Shown here in pieces: positions 43,150 to 52,382 of a DNA stretch of 64,000 bases (its first letter is position 1; each line of letters opens with the position of its first letter). Under the pieces are notes generated by a model that saw only the letters and a list, made by a program, of their open reading frames with translations, did no database searches and was not told the DNA's origin. Location: contig NZ_JAASQR010000002.1 of the NCBI RefSeq assembly GCF_011762025.1, positions 744,001 through 808,000 on the forward strand, written 5' to 3'. The stretch is from Sphingobium vermicomposti (GTDB taxonomy: Bacteria; Pseudomonadota; Alphaproteobacteria; Sphingomonadales; Sphingomonadaceae). The position numbers were made by a program, and so were the translations under genes.

Positions 43150-44328
43150 ATGAATATATCCGGCCTTCGCGTCGCGCTGTTCAGCGGCAACTACAATTAT
43201 GTGCGGGACGGCGCGAACCAGGCGCTCAATCGCTTCGTCGACTATCTGCTGCGCCAGGGAGCGGCGGTCCGCGTCTACTCGCCCACGACCGACACCCCCG
43301 CCTTTGAACCGGCTGGCGAACTGGTCAGCGCGCCGTCCTTCCCCGTGCCGGGCCGCCGGGAATATCGCGTATCCTACCGCATGTCCCGCCAGGTCCGCCG
43401 GGACTTGCAGTCATTCCGCCCCAACCTTGTTCACGTTTCCAGTCCCGACCCGCTGGGTCATCGCGCTGTCAGCTGGGCGCGAAAGTCAGGCCTGCCCGCA
43501 GTCGCGTCGGTCCATACCCGCTTTGAAACCTACCCGCGCTATTATGGCCTCGCCTTCCTGGAATCGACGATCGAATCCATGCTGCGCCGCTTCTACAGGC
43601 GCTGCGACGCGATTGTCGCGCCATCGGAATCCATGGCGCAACTGCTGCGCGAACAGCGGATGAGCTATGATGTCGGCATCTGGACGCGCGGCATAGACCG
43701 GGACATTTTCCATCCCGCCCGCCGCGATCCCGCCTGGCGACGCTCATTGGGCATCGCCGATGATGAACCCGCCATCGGCTTTATTGGCAGGCTCGTCATG
43801 GAAAAGGGACTGGACGTCTTTTCCGATACCATCGACCAGCTCGCCCAGCGTCAGGTCCGGCACAAGGTGCTGGTCGTTGGCGACGGACCCGCGCGCGAAT
43901 GGTTTCAAAACCGGCTTCCCAATGCGGTCTTTACAGGGTTTCAGCAGGGCGCGGACCTTGGTCGGGCCGTGGCCAGCATGGACATGCTGTTCAACCCGTC
44001 GATAACCGAAACCTTCGGCAATGTGACGTTGGAAGCGATGGCCTGCGGCTTACCCACCGTCGCCGCCCGCGCGACCGGCAGCGAAAGCCTGGTCAGCGAA
44101 GGCAAGACAGGCCGACTGATCCGACCAGGTGCCATCGGTGCCTTTGCAGACGCGCTCACAACCTATTGCAACGACGCCGATAGCCGCGAAAAGGCAGGAG
44201 CCGCCGCCATTGCCCAGACGGAACGCTATGGCTGGGACCAGGTAAATCACGCGCTGGTGGACACCTATCTCCGCGTCATCCGCCAACGCAGCCAGGGCGC
44301 GACGCCACGGTCCAGCCCGGTTCCATGA
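43150..44328 (+). CDS. GT4-family glycosyltransferase
   Basis: 392 residues from ATG 43150 (AAGGGG upstream). Seen: the N-terminal acceptor domain GLRVALFSGNYNYVRDGANQALNRFVDYLLRQG, HVSSPDPLGHRAVSWARKSGLP and SVHTRFETYPRYYG, then the donor domain GFIGRLVMEKGLDVFSDTI and the E-x7-E motif SITETFGNVTLEAMACGLP. This resembles the group of GDP-mannose, UDP-glucose or sulfoquinovose transferases that act on diacylglycerol or related lipids. Sphingomonads make glycosphingolipids in place of lipopolysaccharide, so a glycolipid role is plausible but unproven. Its stop overlaps rarA (ATGA). Confidence 0.85.
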   Translation: MNISGLRVALFSGNYNYVRDGANQALNRFVDYLLRQGAAVRVYSPTTDTPAFEPAGELVSAPSFPVPGRREYRVSYRMSRQVRRDLQSFRPNLVHVSSPDPLGHRAVSWARKSGLPAVASVHTRFETYPRYYGLAFLESTIESMLRRFYRRCDAIVAPSESMAQLLREQRMSYDVGIWTRGIDRDIFHPARRDPAWRRSLGIADDEPAIGFIGRLVMEKGLDVFSDTIDQLAQRQVRHKVLVVGDGPAREWFQNRLPNAVFTGFQQGADLGRAVASMDMLFNPSITETFGNVTLEAMACGLPTVAARATGSESLVSEGKTGRLIRPGAIGAFADALTTYCNDADSREKAGAAAIAQTERYGWDQVNHALVDTYLRVIRQRSQGATPRSSPVP

Positions 44329-45626
44329 CCGGCAGCTTGTTCAGCCATGGCGCGTCGAAGCCGCTCGCTGAAACCCTGCGGCCATCATCCATCGCTGACG
44401 TCATCGGGCAGGAACATCTTCTATCTCCCGACGGCCCCTTAGGCCGAATGCTGAGAAACCGGCGGCTGTCATCCTTCGTCCTGTGGGGGCCACCCGGCGT
44501 AGGCAAGACCACCATTGCGCGGCTGATCGCGGCGGAGTCAGGATATGAATTCATCCAGCTCTCAGCCGTCTCGACAGGCATCGCCGATCTGCGCAAGGCG
44601 ATAGCCGCCGCATCGGCGCTGCGTGACAGCGGAGGCCGTCCCACCGCCGTCTTCATCGACGAACTTCACCGCTTTTCCCGCCCCGTGCAGGATGCGATGC
44701 TCCCGGCGATAGAGGACGGCACGTTCGTGCTGATCGGCGCGACCACCGAAAATCCCAGCTTCAGCCTCGTGTCCGCCCTTCTGTCTCGGGCGAAAGTCTT
44801 CACCCTCAATCGCCTGGGCACCGAAGACCTGGCTAGCGTCATCGCTCGCGCAGAACAGCATTACGCCAAGCCCCTGCCCCTCGTCCCCAATGCGCGCGAC
44901 GCGCTCGTCGCCATGGCGGATGGCGACGCCCGCTATCTCCTCGGCCTGTGCGAAGAACTTATGAGCCTGACGCCTGACGCGCCGCTCGACACTGATCAGC
45001 TCGCGTCGATCATCCAATCGCGCGCGCCGCTCTATGACAAGGGGAAGGAAGAGCATTTCAATCTGCTCAGCTGCTTCCACAAAAGCCTGCGCGGCAGCGA
45101 CGTGGACGCGGCGCTTTACTGGGCGGCCCGCATGCTGGTGGGCGGGGAAGATCCAGCGGTAATCTTCAGAAGGCTGTCCTGCGCCGCGTCTGAAGATGTG
45201 GGCATGGCCGACCCGCAGGCAATGGTTCAGGTGATCACGGCCTGGCAGGCGTTCGAGCGGGTCGGCCTCCCCGAAGGCAGGCTGTTTCTGGCACAGGCCA
45301 TCACCTATGTCGCGACCGCTCCCAAATCCAATGCCTCCTATCTGGCGCTGGACCGCGCGATGGAACTGGCCCGCCGGACAGGGTCTTTGCCGCCGCCCAA
45401 GCATATACTGAATGCCCCGACCGCCTTGATGAAGGAACTGGGCTATCATGTCGGCTATCAATATGATCATGATCATCCCGACGCCTTTTCAGGGCAGGAA
45501 TTTTATCCTGAACAGATCGCCGACACTCATCCCGACCCGCTCTACACACCCAATGAGCGCGGCTTTGAACGCGATATCAAAAAACGCCTGACCTATTGGT
45601 CGGGCAAACGGAAATCGGGCCGCTAA
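44325..45626 (+). CDS. rarA: replication-associated recombination protein A (MgsA/RarA)
   Basis: 433 residues. RarA is an AAA+ ATPase acting at stalled forks and is related to clamp-loader subunits. Seen: PSSIADVIGQEHLL, Walker A GPPGVGKTTIARLIAAES (about 53-70), Walker B and sensor region TAVFIDELHRFSRPVQDAMLPAIEDGTFVLIGATTENPSF, and the C-terminal oligomerisation domain with ASEDVGMADPQAMV and NAPTALMKELGYHVGYQY. Length is typical. It overlaps the glycosyltransferase gene by four bases, an odd functional pairing probably reflecting close packing. Confidence 0.96.
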   Translation: MTGSLFSHGASKPLAETLRPSSIADVIGQEHLLSPDGPLGRMLRNRRLSSFVLWGPPGVGKTTIARLIAAESGYEFIQLSAVSTGIADLRKAIAAASALRDSGGRPTAVFIDELHRFSRPVQDAMLPAIEDGTFVLIGATTENPSFSLVSALLSRAKVFTLNRLGTEDLASVIARAEQHYAKPLPLVPNARDALVAMADGDARYLLGLCEELMSLTPDAPLDTDQLASIIQSRAPLYDKGKEEHFNLLSCFHKSLRGSDVDAALYWAARMLVGGEDPAVIFRRLSCAASEDVGMADPQAMVQVITAWQAFERVGLPEGRLFLAQAITYVATAPKSNASYLALDRAMELARRTGSLPPPKHILNAPTALMKELGYHVGYQYDHDHPDAFSGQEFYPEQIADTHPDPLYTPNERGFERDIKKRLTYWSGKRKSGR

Positions 45627-45647
45627 ACTTATAGCCAGACAGGCCGA

Positions 45648-46415
45648 TCAGCGCGGTGCCATGCGGATCGCGCCGTCAAGCCGGATCACCTCGCCGTTCA
45701 GCATCGGATTGCGTATGATCGCTTCGACAAGCTGTGCATATTCGGCGGGCTTCCCCAACCGGGCCGGGTGCGGCACCATTGCCCCCAGGGCGTCCTGCAC
45801 GGACTGCGGAAAAGCTTCGAGCATCGGCGTAAGGAAAATGCCCGGCGCGATGGTCATCACGCGGATCTTGTGCTGGGCCAGATCGCGCGCAATCGGCAAC
45901 GTCATGCCCACGACGCCCCCTTTTGATGCGCTGTAGGCCGCCTGACCTATCTGTCCGTCATAGGCTGCGACCGACGCCGTGTTGACGATGACCCCGCGCT
46001 CGCCGTCGATCTCGTCAGCGGCGGCCAGACGAGCGGCGAATTTCGATATCATGTTGAACGTGCCGACCAGATTGACCGATATCGTCCGGGCAAAAACATC
46101 GAGCGCGTGCGGCACATTGTCCTTGCCCACCGTCTTCACGGCTGGCGCGACGCCCGCGCAGTTGACCAGGATGCGGGCCACCCCATGCCGTTCCTGAGCG
46201 GCGGCCAATCCGGCATCCACGCTGGCGTCGTCCGCCACATTGACGCTCACGAAAATGCCGCCAATCTCTTCAGCCGCCCGTCGCCCAGCTTCCTCATTCA
46301 TGTCGAAAATCGCGACCTTCGCGCCTTCCGCGGCCAGCTTGCGCGCCGTTGCCAGCCCCAGGCCCGATGCGCCGCCCGTCACGATCGCCGCGACAACATT
46401 ATCAATGTTCAACAC
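45648..46415 (-). CDS. SDR oxidoreductase, HSD10-like, in the leucine operon
   Basis: 255 residues from GTG 46415, overlapping the CitE-like gene by seven bases. Seen: cofactor motif VTGGASGLGLATARKLA (about 13-29), NCAG, catalytic NTASVAAYDGQIGQAAYSASKGG, and the C-terminal NGEVIRLDGAIRM. The sequence resembles type II 3-hydroxyacyl-CoA dehydrogenases (HSD17B10), which oxidise 2-methyl-3-hydroxybutyryl-CoA in isoleucine breakdown. Last gene of the six-gene branched-chain operon on the minus strand; convergent with rarA. Confidence 0.85.
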   Translation of the reverse strand: MLNIDNVVAAIVTGGASGLGLATARKLAAEGAKVAIFDMNEEAGRRAAEEIGGIFVSVNVADDASVDAGLAAAQERHGVARILVNCAGVAPAVKTVGKDNVPHALDVFARTISVNLVGTFNMISKFAARLAAADEIDGERGVIVNTASVAAYDGQIGQAAYSASKGGVVGMTLPIARDLAQHKIRVMTIAPGIFLTPMLEAFPQSVQDALGAMVPHPARLGKPAEYAQLVEAIIRNPMLNGEVIRLDGAIRMAPR

Positions 46416-47245
46416 TCATTCTCCCGTGCACGCATCAATATCTTCCGCGCCTGGGCAAGGTGCGGGGCATCGACCATTTTGCCGTCGATCCTCAGAACAC
46501 CGGCCTCCGGCGCAGCTGCAAAGGCATCCACGATGCGGCGCGCGGCATCGACTTCCGCTTGGCTAGGCGTGAAGGCGGCGTTGATCACCGGCACCTGAGC
46601 GGGATGCAGGGCCAGCATACCGGTAAAGCCATCATAGGCCCCTCGCGTCGCGTAGCGTTTCAACCCTGCAAGGTCATCTATCGCCGGATAGACAGTCTCA
46701 ATCGCCGCAACGCCCGCCGCATGAGCGCCGAACAGGGTGAGCGAACGCACCATCTCATAGGGCGCGGTGAAGGACCCGTCCGGGTTGCGGCTGGACACAG
46801 CACCGACCGCCGCTGGCAAATCTTCCGCCCCCCAGCTCAGGCCACAGAGCCGATCCGCGACCCTGCCATAGCTTCCCAGTTCAAAGATCGCCTGCGGCGT
46901 TTCGGTCGCAATCGGCAAAATGCGCAGATGCGGAGCCATATACGCCGCCAGCATTTCCACCGTGGCCGCGCCCTGCGCCTTTGGCAGAACAATAGCGTCG
47001 GCATGAACCGCGCAGGCCAGATCGTCCTGCCAACAGGCGCTATCGACCGGATTGATCCTCACCAGCCTGCGAACAGGGGCGTCCTTCGCCAGATAGGCCG
47101 CGACAGCCTCTCTGGCGCGCGCCTTCGCCTGCGCAGAAACCGAATCCTCAAGGTCCAGGATGATCGCATCCGCGCCGCTCGCTTCCGCCTTGGCAAAACG
47201 GTCCTGGCGGTCGCCCGGCACGAACAGTAAAGACCGCAACCTCAC
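46409..47245 (-). CDS. HpcH/HpaI-type CoA lyase (CitE-like)
   Basis: 278 residues from GTG 47245, which overlaps the MaoC stop (GTGA); an ATG at 47287 is longer but weaker. Family members split malyl-CoA, citramalyl-CoA or related 3-hydroxyacyl-CoAs with magnesium. Seen: RSLLFVPGDRQDRFAKAEASGADAIILDLEDSVSA, VRINPVDS, the metal-binding Glu in IATETPQAIFELG, and the C-terminal GMLALHPAQVPVINAAF. It occupies the place where HMG-CoA lyase is expected in a leucine operon; no DRE-TIM-type lyase is present. It may cleave HMG-CoA, methylmalyl-CoA or another C5-C6 substrate. Confidence 0.85.
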   Translation of the reverse strand: MRLRSLLFVPGDRQDRFAKAEASGADAIILDLEDSVSAQAKARAREAVAAYLAKDAPVRRLVRINPVDSACWQDDLACAVHADAIVLPKAQGAATVEMLAAYMAPHLRILPIATETPQAIFELGSYGRVADRLCGLSWGAEDLPAAVGAVSSRNPDGSFTAPYEMVRSLTLFGAHAAGVAAIETVYPAIDDLAGLKRYATRGAYDGFTGMLALHPAQVPVINAAFTPSQAEVDAARRIVDAFAAAPEAGVLRIDGKMVDAPHLAQARKILMRARENEC

Positions 47246-47694
47246 GCGCCGCTCCCCTTGATCAAAGCCATGCGCAGGCATTGGCACACAATCTCATCGC
47301 GTTGGTTCAGCATGCGATGCGAAAAGGTGACGACACCCGCGCCGGGCCGGGACTTGCTGGCGCGCAATTCCACCACTTCGGTCTCGGCACGCAACGTGTC
47401 GCCAAGGAAAACCGGCTTGGGCATGACCAGCTTGTCATAGCCCAGATTGGCGACCAACGTCCCCAATGTCGTATCGCCGACGGACAACCCGATCATCAAC
47501 GCAAAGGTGAAGGTGCCGTTGACCAGTATCTGGCCAAACTCACTCGCCTTCGCGGCCTCCGCATCAATGTGCAACGGCTGGGGATTATGCGTCATCGTGG
47601 AAAAGAGGAGGTTGTCCGTCTCTGTCACGGTGCGCCGGATTTCATGGGCGATGGTCTGACCGACCGTCCACTGATCGAAAAACCTGCCCGCCAT
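47242..47694 (-). CDS. MaoC-like hotdog hydratase homologue with Asn in the Asp position
   Basis: 150 residues. Starts FDQWTVGQTIAHEIRRTVTETDNLLFSTMTHNPQPLHIDAEAA, then NGTFTFALMIGLSVGDTT. The hydratase-2 motif is normally DxxPxH; here it reads NPQPLH, so Asn holds the position of the catalytic Asp while the His is kept. Paralogues with this motif are common in acyl-CoA operons. It starts on the last base of the carboxylase stop (TAATG) and overlaps the CoA lyase (GTGA). It could hydrate 3-methylglutaconyl-CoA in place of the missing crotonase-type hydratase, but the altered residue makes that uncertain. Confidence 0.85.
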   Translation of the reverse strand: MAGRFFDQWTVGQTIAHEIRRTVTETDNLLFSTMTHNPQPLHIDAEAAKASEFGQILVNGTFTFALMIGLSVGDTTLGTLVANLGYDKLVMPKPVFLGDTLRAETEVVELRASKSRPGAGVVTFSHRMLNQRDEIVCQCLRMALIKGSGA

Positions 47695-49535
47695 TAGTTT
47701 TCCACCGCCTTCTCTATCCTGACCAGCAGCGCGCCCTCGCTGACCTGCCCGCCTTCCGCGCCGTTCAGTTCAGCGACCGTCCCGTCAAATGGCGCGACGA
47801 GGCTATGCTCCATCTTCATGGCCTCCAGCGTCAGCAACTTCTGCCCCTTCGTCACCTTATCCCCCGCCGTCACGGCCACAGATATGATCCGCCCCGGCAT
47901 CGGCGACAGGATCGCGCCATCGGACGCCTCGCCGCCCCCCTGCCCTCCAGCGCGCCATGGCGTCAGCAGCCAGCTCTGCCCATTTTCCGCGACGATCACG
48001 CTGCGCCCAGCTTTACACTCGCCCGAAGCCGACAAAGCAACCTTCACCGGCGCTCCATCCAGCAGGAACCAGCCGTCCTGCCGCGGCTCCGCATTCAGGC
48101 GAAAGCCCGCCATCGGCCCCGGCGCGGCAAGCCTGGCCGCTGCCGCCTCCAAAGCCGCTGCCGATGGCAAGGCGGCTGGCAACAGCGCATCACCCTCACG
48201 CCCGATCAATCCCGTATCCAGCCGCGCCTGCGCAAAGTCAGAGTGATGCAACGCCTTCACCAGAAAACCGGCATTGGTTTTGAGCGGCCATATCACGGTT
48301 CGCTCCAACGTCGCGGCCAGGCTCAACCGCGCTGCGTCGCGATCCGGCCCCCAGACGATCAGCTTCGCAATCATCGGATCGTAGAATGACGATATCTCCG
48401 ACCCCTGCTCCACCCCCGTATCGACACGATAGGCTGGCCCGATGTCGAACCGCTCAAGCCTGCCTATGGATGGCAGGAATCCCTTGGCCGGATCTTCTGC
48501 ATAAAGCCGCGCTTCCATTGCCCAGCCGTTGATCGACAATTCATGTTGCGCCTTGGGCAACGGCTCGCCCGACGCCACGCGCAACTGCCATTCGACCAGA
48601 TCCTGCCCGGTAATCTCCTCGGTCACCGGATGTTCGACCTGAAGCCGCGTGTTCATTTCCATGAACCAGATACGATCCGCCCGCAGCCCTTCGGAGCCAT
48701 CGGCGATGAACTCAATCGTCCCCGCGCCGACATAATCGACCGCCTTGGCCGCGCGCACTGCCGCCTGGCAGATCGCCTCCCGCGTATCTGCATCCATCCC
48801 CGGCGCAGGTGCTTCCTCGATGACCTTCTGGTGCCGTCGCTGGAGCGAACAGTCGCGCTCGAACAGGTGGACGACGTTGCCGTGCCGGTCGCCAAATACC
48901 TGCACCTCGATATGGCGCGGGTTCGTCACCCATTTTTCCAGCAATACCTGATCGTTGCCAAAGGAAGACGCCGCCTCCCGCTGACAGGACAACAGCGCAT
49001 CGGCAAAATCCGACGCGTTATCAACCTTCCGCATCCCCTTGCCGCCGCCGCCTGCCACCGCTTTGATCAGCACCGGATAGCCAATCGCGTCCGCCTCCGC
49101 CCGCAGCCGTTCGGGACTTTGATCCTCTCCCAGATAGCCGGGCGTCGTAGGCACCCCGGCATCCTGCATCAGCTTTTTGGCCGCGTCCTTCAGGCCCATC
49201 GCGGTGATGCTGCCGGGATTGGGGCCAACCCAGACCAGCCCGGCGTCGATCACAGCCTGCGCGAAAGCCGCATTTTCCGACAGGAAACCATAGCCCGGAT
49301 GGATCGCCTCAGCCCCCGTCTGCCGTGCCGCTTCGATGATGCGGTCGCCCAGCAGATAGCTTTTCCGCACTGGCGATGGCCCAATATGCACCGCTTCGTC
49401 GGCGGATCGGACATGCAACGCATGGGCATCCGCGTCCGAATAAACGGCAATAGTGCGGATACCCAAGCGCCGCGCAGTGCTGATGATACGGCACGCGATC
49501 TCGCCACGATTGGCGATGAGGAGGGACTGGATCAT
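47694..49535 (-). CDS. 3-methylcrotonyl-CoA carboxylase, biotin-containing alpha subunit
   Basis: 613 residues from ATG 49535 (GTG 49541 would add two residues and overlap the upstream stop). It carboxylates its own biotin and passes CO2 to the beta subunit. Seen: biotin carboxylase domain LLIANRGEIACRIISTARRLG, ATP-grasp loop AVAGGGGKGMRKV, FMEMNTRLQVEHPVTEEITGQDLVEWQ, a connecting domain and the biotin-carrier lysine in LTLEAMKMEHSLVAPFDGTV. The domain order could equally fit propionyl-CoA carboxylase; position between ivd/mccB and the lyase genes favours methylcrotonyl-CoA. Confidence 0.9.
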   Translation of the reverse strand: MIQSLLIANRGEIACRIISTARRLGIRTIAVYSDADAHALHVRSADEAVHIGPSPVRKSYLLGDRIIEAARQTGAEAIHPGYGFLSENAAFAQAVIDAGLVWVGPNPGSITAMGLKDAAKKLMQDAGVPTTPGYLGEDQSPERLRAEADAIGYPVLIKAVAGGGGKGMRKVDNASDFADALLSCQREAASSFGNDQVLLEKWVTNPRHIEVQVFGDRHGNVVHLFERDCSLQRRHQKVIEEAPAPGMDADTREAICQAAVRAAKAVDYVGAGTIEFIADGSEGLRADRIWFMEMNTRLQVEHPVTEEITGQDLVEWQLRVASGEPLPKAQHELSINGWAMEARLYAEDPAKGFLPSIGRLERFDIGPAYRVDTGVEQGSEISSFYDPMIAKLIVWGPDRDAARLSLAATLERTVIWPLKTNAGFLVKALHHSDFAQARLDTGLIGREGDALLPAALPSAAALEAAAARLAAPGPMAGFRLNAEPRQDGWFLLDGAPVKVALSASGECKAGRSVIVAENGQSWLLTPWRAGGQGGGEASDGAILSPMPGRIISVAVTAGDKVTKGQKLLTLEAMKMEHSLVAPFDGTVAELNGAEGGQVSEGALLVRIEKAVEN

Positions 49536-49537
49536 GG

Positions 49538-51139
49538 TCACATCCGAAACAGGCCGAACGACGGGCGTTCGGAAACAGGAGCATTCAACGTCGCAGCAAA
49601 GGCCAGACCCAGTACATCGCGCGTCTGGGCAGGATCGATGACGCCGTCATCCCATAGCCGCGCCGTGGCGTAATAGGGGTTGCCTTCATCCTCATATTTC
49701 CGGCGGATGGGTGCCTTGAAGGCTTCCGCTTCCTCCGCCGACCATTTTTCGGCATCGCGATGCACCGTCGCCAACACGCTCGCCGCCTGTTCGCCCCCCA
49801 TCACCGATATGCGGCTGTTGGGCCATGTGAACAGGAAACGCGGGCTATAGGCCCTCCCACACATGCCATAATTGCCCGCGCCAAAACTGCCGCCGATCAG
49901 CACCGTAATCTTGGGAACGCTCGCCGTCGCCACCGCCGTCACGAGCTTGGCCCCGTGTTTCGCAATGCCTTCCGCCTCATATTTGCCCCCAACCATGAAG
50001 CCGGAGATGTTCTGGAGGAACAGCAGCGGTATGCGCCGCTGGCAGGCCAATTCGATGAAATGCGCGCCCTTGACCGCACTTTCGCTGAACAACACGCCAT
50101 TGTTCGCCAGGATCGCGACCGGCATGCCCCAGATATGCGCGAACCCGCACACCAGCGTGGTCCCATACAGCGCCTTGAACTCATGAAATTCGCTGCCATC
50201 CACGATCCGGGCGATAACTTCGCGAACATCATAAGGCGCGCGCACATCCTGCGGAACGACGCCATATAGGTCGTGCGGATCAAATCTTGGCGGCACCGGG
50301 TCGCGAAGATTAAGGTCGATAGTCGGCGCAGGCTGAAGCGTCGATACAATGTCCCGCACGATGCTCAGTGCATGTTCGTCATTCTCGGCGACATGGTCCA
50401 CCACGCCGGACTTGCGCCCATGCAGGTCGCCACCGCCCAGATCCTCGGCGCTGATAACCTCCCCGGTTGCCGCCTGGACCAGTGGCGGCCCCGCCAGAAA
50501 GATCGTCCCCTGATTGCGCACGATCACCGTCTCGTCCGACATGGCGGGCATATAGGCCCCGCCTGCCGTGCAGCTACCCATGACGCAGGCAATCTGCGGG
50601 ATGCCTAACGCGGACATTTGCGCCTGATTATAGAAAATGCGCCCGAAATGCTCCCGGTCGGGAAATACGTCCGCCTGATTGGGCAGGTTCGCGCCCCCGC
50701 TATCGACCAGATAGACGCAGGGCAGCCGGTTCTCCAAAGCAATCTCCTGCGCGCGAAGATGCTTCTTGACCGTCAGCGGATAATAGGTGCCGCCCTTCAC
50801 CGTGGCATCGTTGCAGACGATCATCACCTGCCGCCCTTCGACGCGACCGATACCCGTTATGATGCCGGCGCCCGGCACCTCGCCATGATGCATGCCGTTG
50901 GCGGTCAGCTGGCCAATTTCCAGAAAGGGACTGCCCGCATCCAGCAACCGCTCGACCCGCTCGCGGGGCAGCAGCTTGCCGCGCGCCACATGCTTGTCTC
51001 GCGCCTTGGCCGCCCCCCCCATGGCCGCTGTGGCCACCTTCTCCCGCAACTCCTCCACCAGCGCGCGATTATGCGCGGCATTGGCGCGGACATCTTCCGC
51101 CCCCGTCGACAATTTCGTGTCGAGGACCGGCCCGCTCAT
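49538..51139 (-). CDS. 3-methylcrotonyl-CoA carboxylase, carboxyltransferase beta subunit
   Basis: 533 residues. It transfers carboxyl from biotin to the acyl-CoA. Seen: the crotonase-type N-domain with [82 protein letters not shown], and the C-domain [62 protein letters not shown]. The NQADVF and YGMCGRAY phrases are typical of MCC beta rather than PCC beta. Its ATG overlaps the dehydrogenase stop (ATGA). Confidence 0.93.
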   Translation of the reverse strand: MSGPVLDTKLSTGAEDVRANAAHNRALVEELREKVATAAMGGAAKARDKHVARGKLLPRERVERLLDAGSPFLEIGQLTANGMHHGEVPGAGIITGIGRVEGRQVMIVCNDATVKGGTYYPLTVKKHLRAQEIALENRLPCVYLVDSGGANLPNQADVFPDREHFGRIFYNQAQMSALGIPQIACVMGSCTAGGAYMPAMSDETVIVRNQGTIFLAGPPLVQAATGEVISAEDLGGGDLHGRKSGVVDHVAENDEHALSIVRDIVSTLQPAPTIDLNLRDPVPPRFDPHDLYGVVPQDVRAPYDVREVIARIVDGSEFHEFKALYGTTLVCGFAHIWGMPVAILANNGVLFSESAVKGAHFIELACQRRIPLLFLQNISGFMVGGKYEAEGIAKHGAKLVTAVATASVPKITVLIGGSFGAGNYGMCGRAYSPRFLFTWPNSRISVMGGEQAASVLATVHRDAEKWSAEEAEAFKAPIRRKYEDEGNPYYATARLWDDGVIDPAQTRDVLGLAFAATLNAPVSERPSFGLFRM

Positions 51140-52287
51140 GCGCCGATCAGCTCCCGACCGATCAGCATGCGGCGGACTTCATTGGTGCCAGCGCCGATGT
51201 CCAGCAGCTTGGCGTCGCGCATATATCGCTCCACTGGCCAGTCCTTGGTATAGCCCGCCCCGCCCAGCGCCTGCACCGCCTCCAACGACACCCGCACCGC
51301 ATTCTCGCTCGCCAGCAATATCGCGCCCGCCGCATCAAAACGCGTCGTCCTGCCCGCGTCACAGGCGCGCGCCACTGCGTACACATAAGCCCGCGCCGAA
51401 TTGAGCGCGACATACATGTCCGCCACCTTCGCCTGCATCAACTGGAACGCACCGATCGGCTTGCCGAACTGGCGGCGCTCGCGGACATAGGGCAGCACCG
51501 TGTCGAGGCATGCCTGCATGATGCCCAGTTGGATACCGGCAAGCACGGTCCGCTCATAATCCAGGCCCGACATCAACACGCCTGCGCCGCCGTTCAGCGG
51601 ACCCATGACATTCTCTTCAGGCACCTCGCAATCGTCGAACACCAACTCGGCGGTCGGCGATCCCCGCATGCCGACCTTGTCGATCTTTTGCCCGATGGAA
51701 AAGCCCTTGAACCCCTTTTCGATAAGGAAAGTCGTGATCCCCTTCGATCCTTCGCCGGTCCTGGCATAGACGACCAGCGTATCGGCATAGGGCGCATTGG
51801 TGATCCAATATTTGGTGCCGTTCAGGATATAGCGGTCGCCCCTCTTCTCCGCCTTCAGCTTCATGGAAATGACATCGGACCCCGCCCCCGCTTCGGACAT
51901 GGCAAGGCTGCCGACATGCTCGCCGGAAATCAGCTTGGGCAGATAGCGCGCCCTCTGCTCCGCATTGCCCCAGCGCCGGATCTGGTTGACGCACAGGTTC
52001 GAATGCGCGCCATAGCTAAGACCGATGGATGCCGACGCCCGCGCCACTTCCTCCTGCGCGACCACATGCTCCAGATAGCCCAGTCCCAGGCCGCCATCCT
52101 CTTCCGCAACGGTGATGCCGTGCAGCCCAAGCGCGCCCATCGCAGGCCAAAGCTCGTCGCGCGGAAACCAGTCCTCCGCATCGATACGGGTCGCAAGCGG
52201 CGCAATCCGATCCGTCGCAAAGCGGCGGGTCGTCTCCGCGATCATCCCGGCATTGTCGCCCAAGGCGAAATCGAAATCCGGCGTCAT
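51136..52287 (-). CDS. isovaleryl-CoA dehydrogenase
   Basis: 383 residues from ATG 52287, AGGAG upstream. An acyl-CoA dehydrogenase that oxidises isovaleryl-CoA to 3-methylcrotonyl-CoA with FAD, passing electrons to ETF. Seen: [64 protein letters not shown] (flavin-binding region), [17 protein letters not shown] and the catalytic region [47 protein letters not shown] end. The neighbouring carboxylase genes make isovaleryl-CoA the likely substrate. First gene of the operon; 90 bases from the divergent LysR gene. Confidence 0.93.
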   Translation of the reverse strand: MTPDFDFALGDNAGMIAETTRRFATDRIAPLATRIDAEDWFPRDELWPAMGALGLHGITVAEEDGGLGLGYLEHVVAQEEVARASASIGLSYGAHSNLCVNQIRRWGNAEQRARYLPKLISGEHVGSLAMSEAGAGSDVISMKLKAEKRGDRYILNGTKYWITNAPYADTLVVYARTGEGSKGITTFLIEKGFKGFSIGQKIDKVGMRGSPTAELVFDDCEVPEENVMGPLNGGAGVLMSGLDYERTVLAGIQLGIMQACLDTVLPYVRERRQFGKPIGAFQLMQAKVADMYVALNSARAYVYAVARACDAGRTTRFDAAGAILLASENAVRVSLEAVQALGGAGYTKDWPVERYMRDAKLLDIGAGTNEVRRMLIGRELIGA

Positions 52288-52361
52288 GGCCTCTCCTGAA
52301 ATAATTTCCCTATTTCTACCACGGCTCTGGATCGCCGGAAAATTGACCAGCCCCTAAACAT

Positions 52362-52382
52362 ATCATAGATGCTATCTATGAT
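52362..52382. promoter_or_regulatory. LysR-type box overlapping the regulator start codon
   Basis: ATCATAGAT (52362-52370) and ATCTATGAT (52374-52382) form a perfect 9-base inverted repeat with a 3-base centre. Its core ATAG-N7-CTAT contains T-N11-A, the LysR-family recognition pattern. It spans both possible start codons (ATG 52369 and 52378) of the LysR gene and faces the leucine operon, so it is likely the regulator's own site. Confidence 0.75.

Noticed and set aside
43150..45626. Glycosyltransferase and rarA as a linked functional module
   Set aside because: They overlap by four bases, but a lipid or sugar transferase and a fork-repair ATPase share no plausible pathway; close packing explains it.
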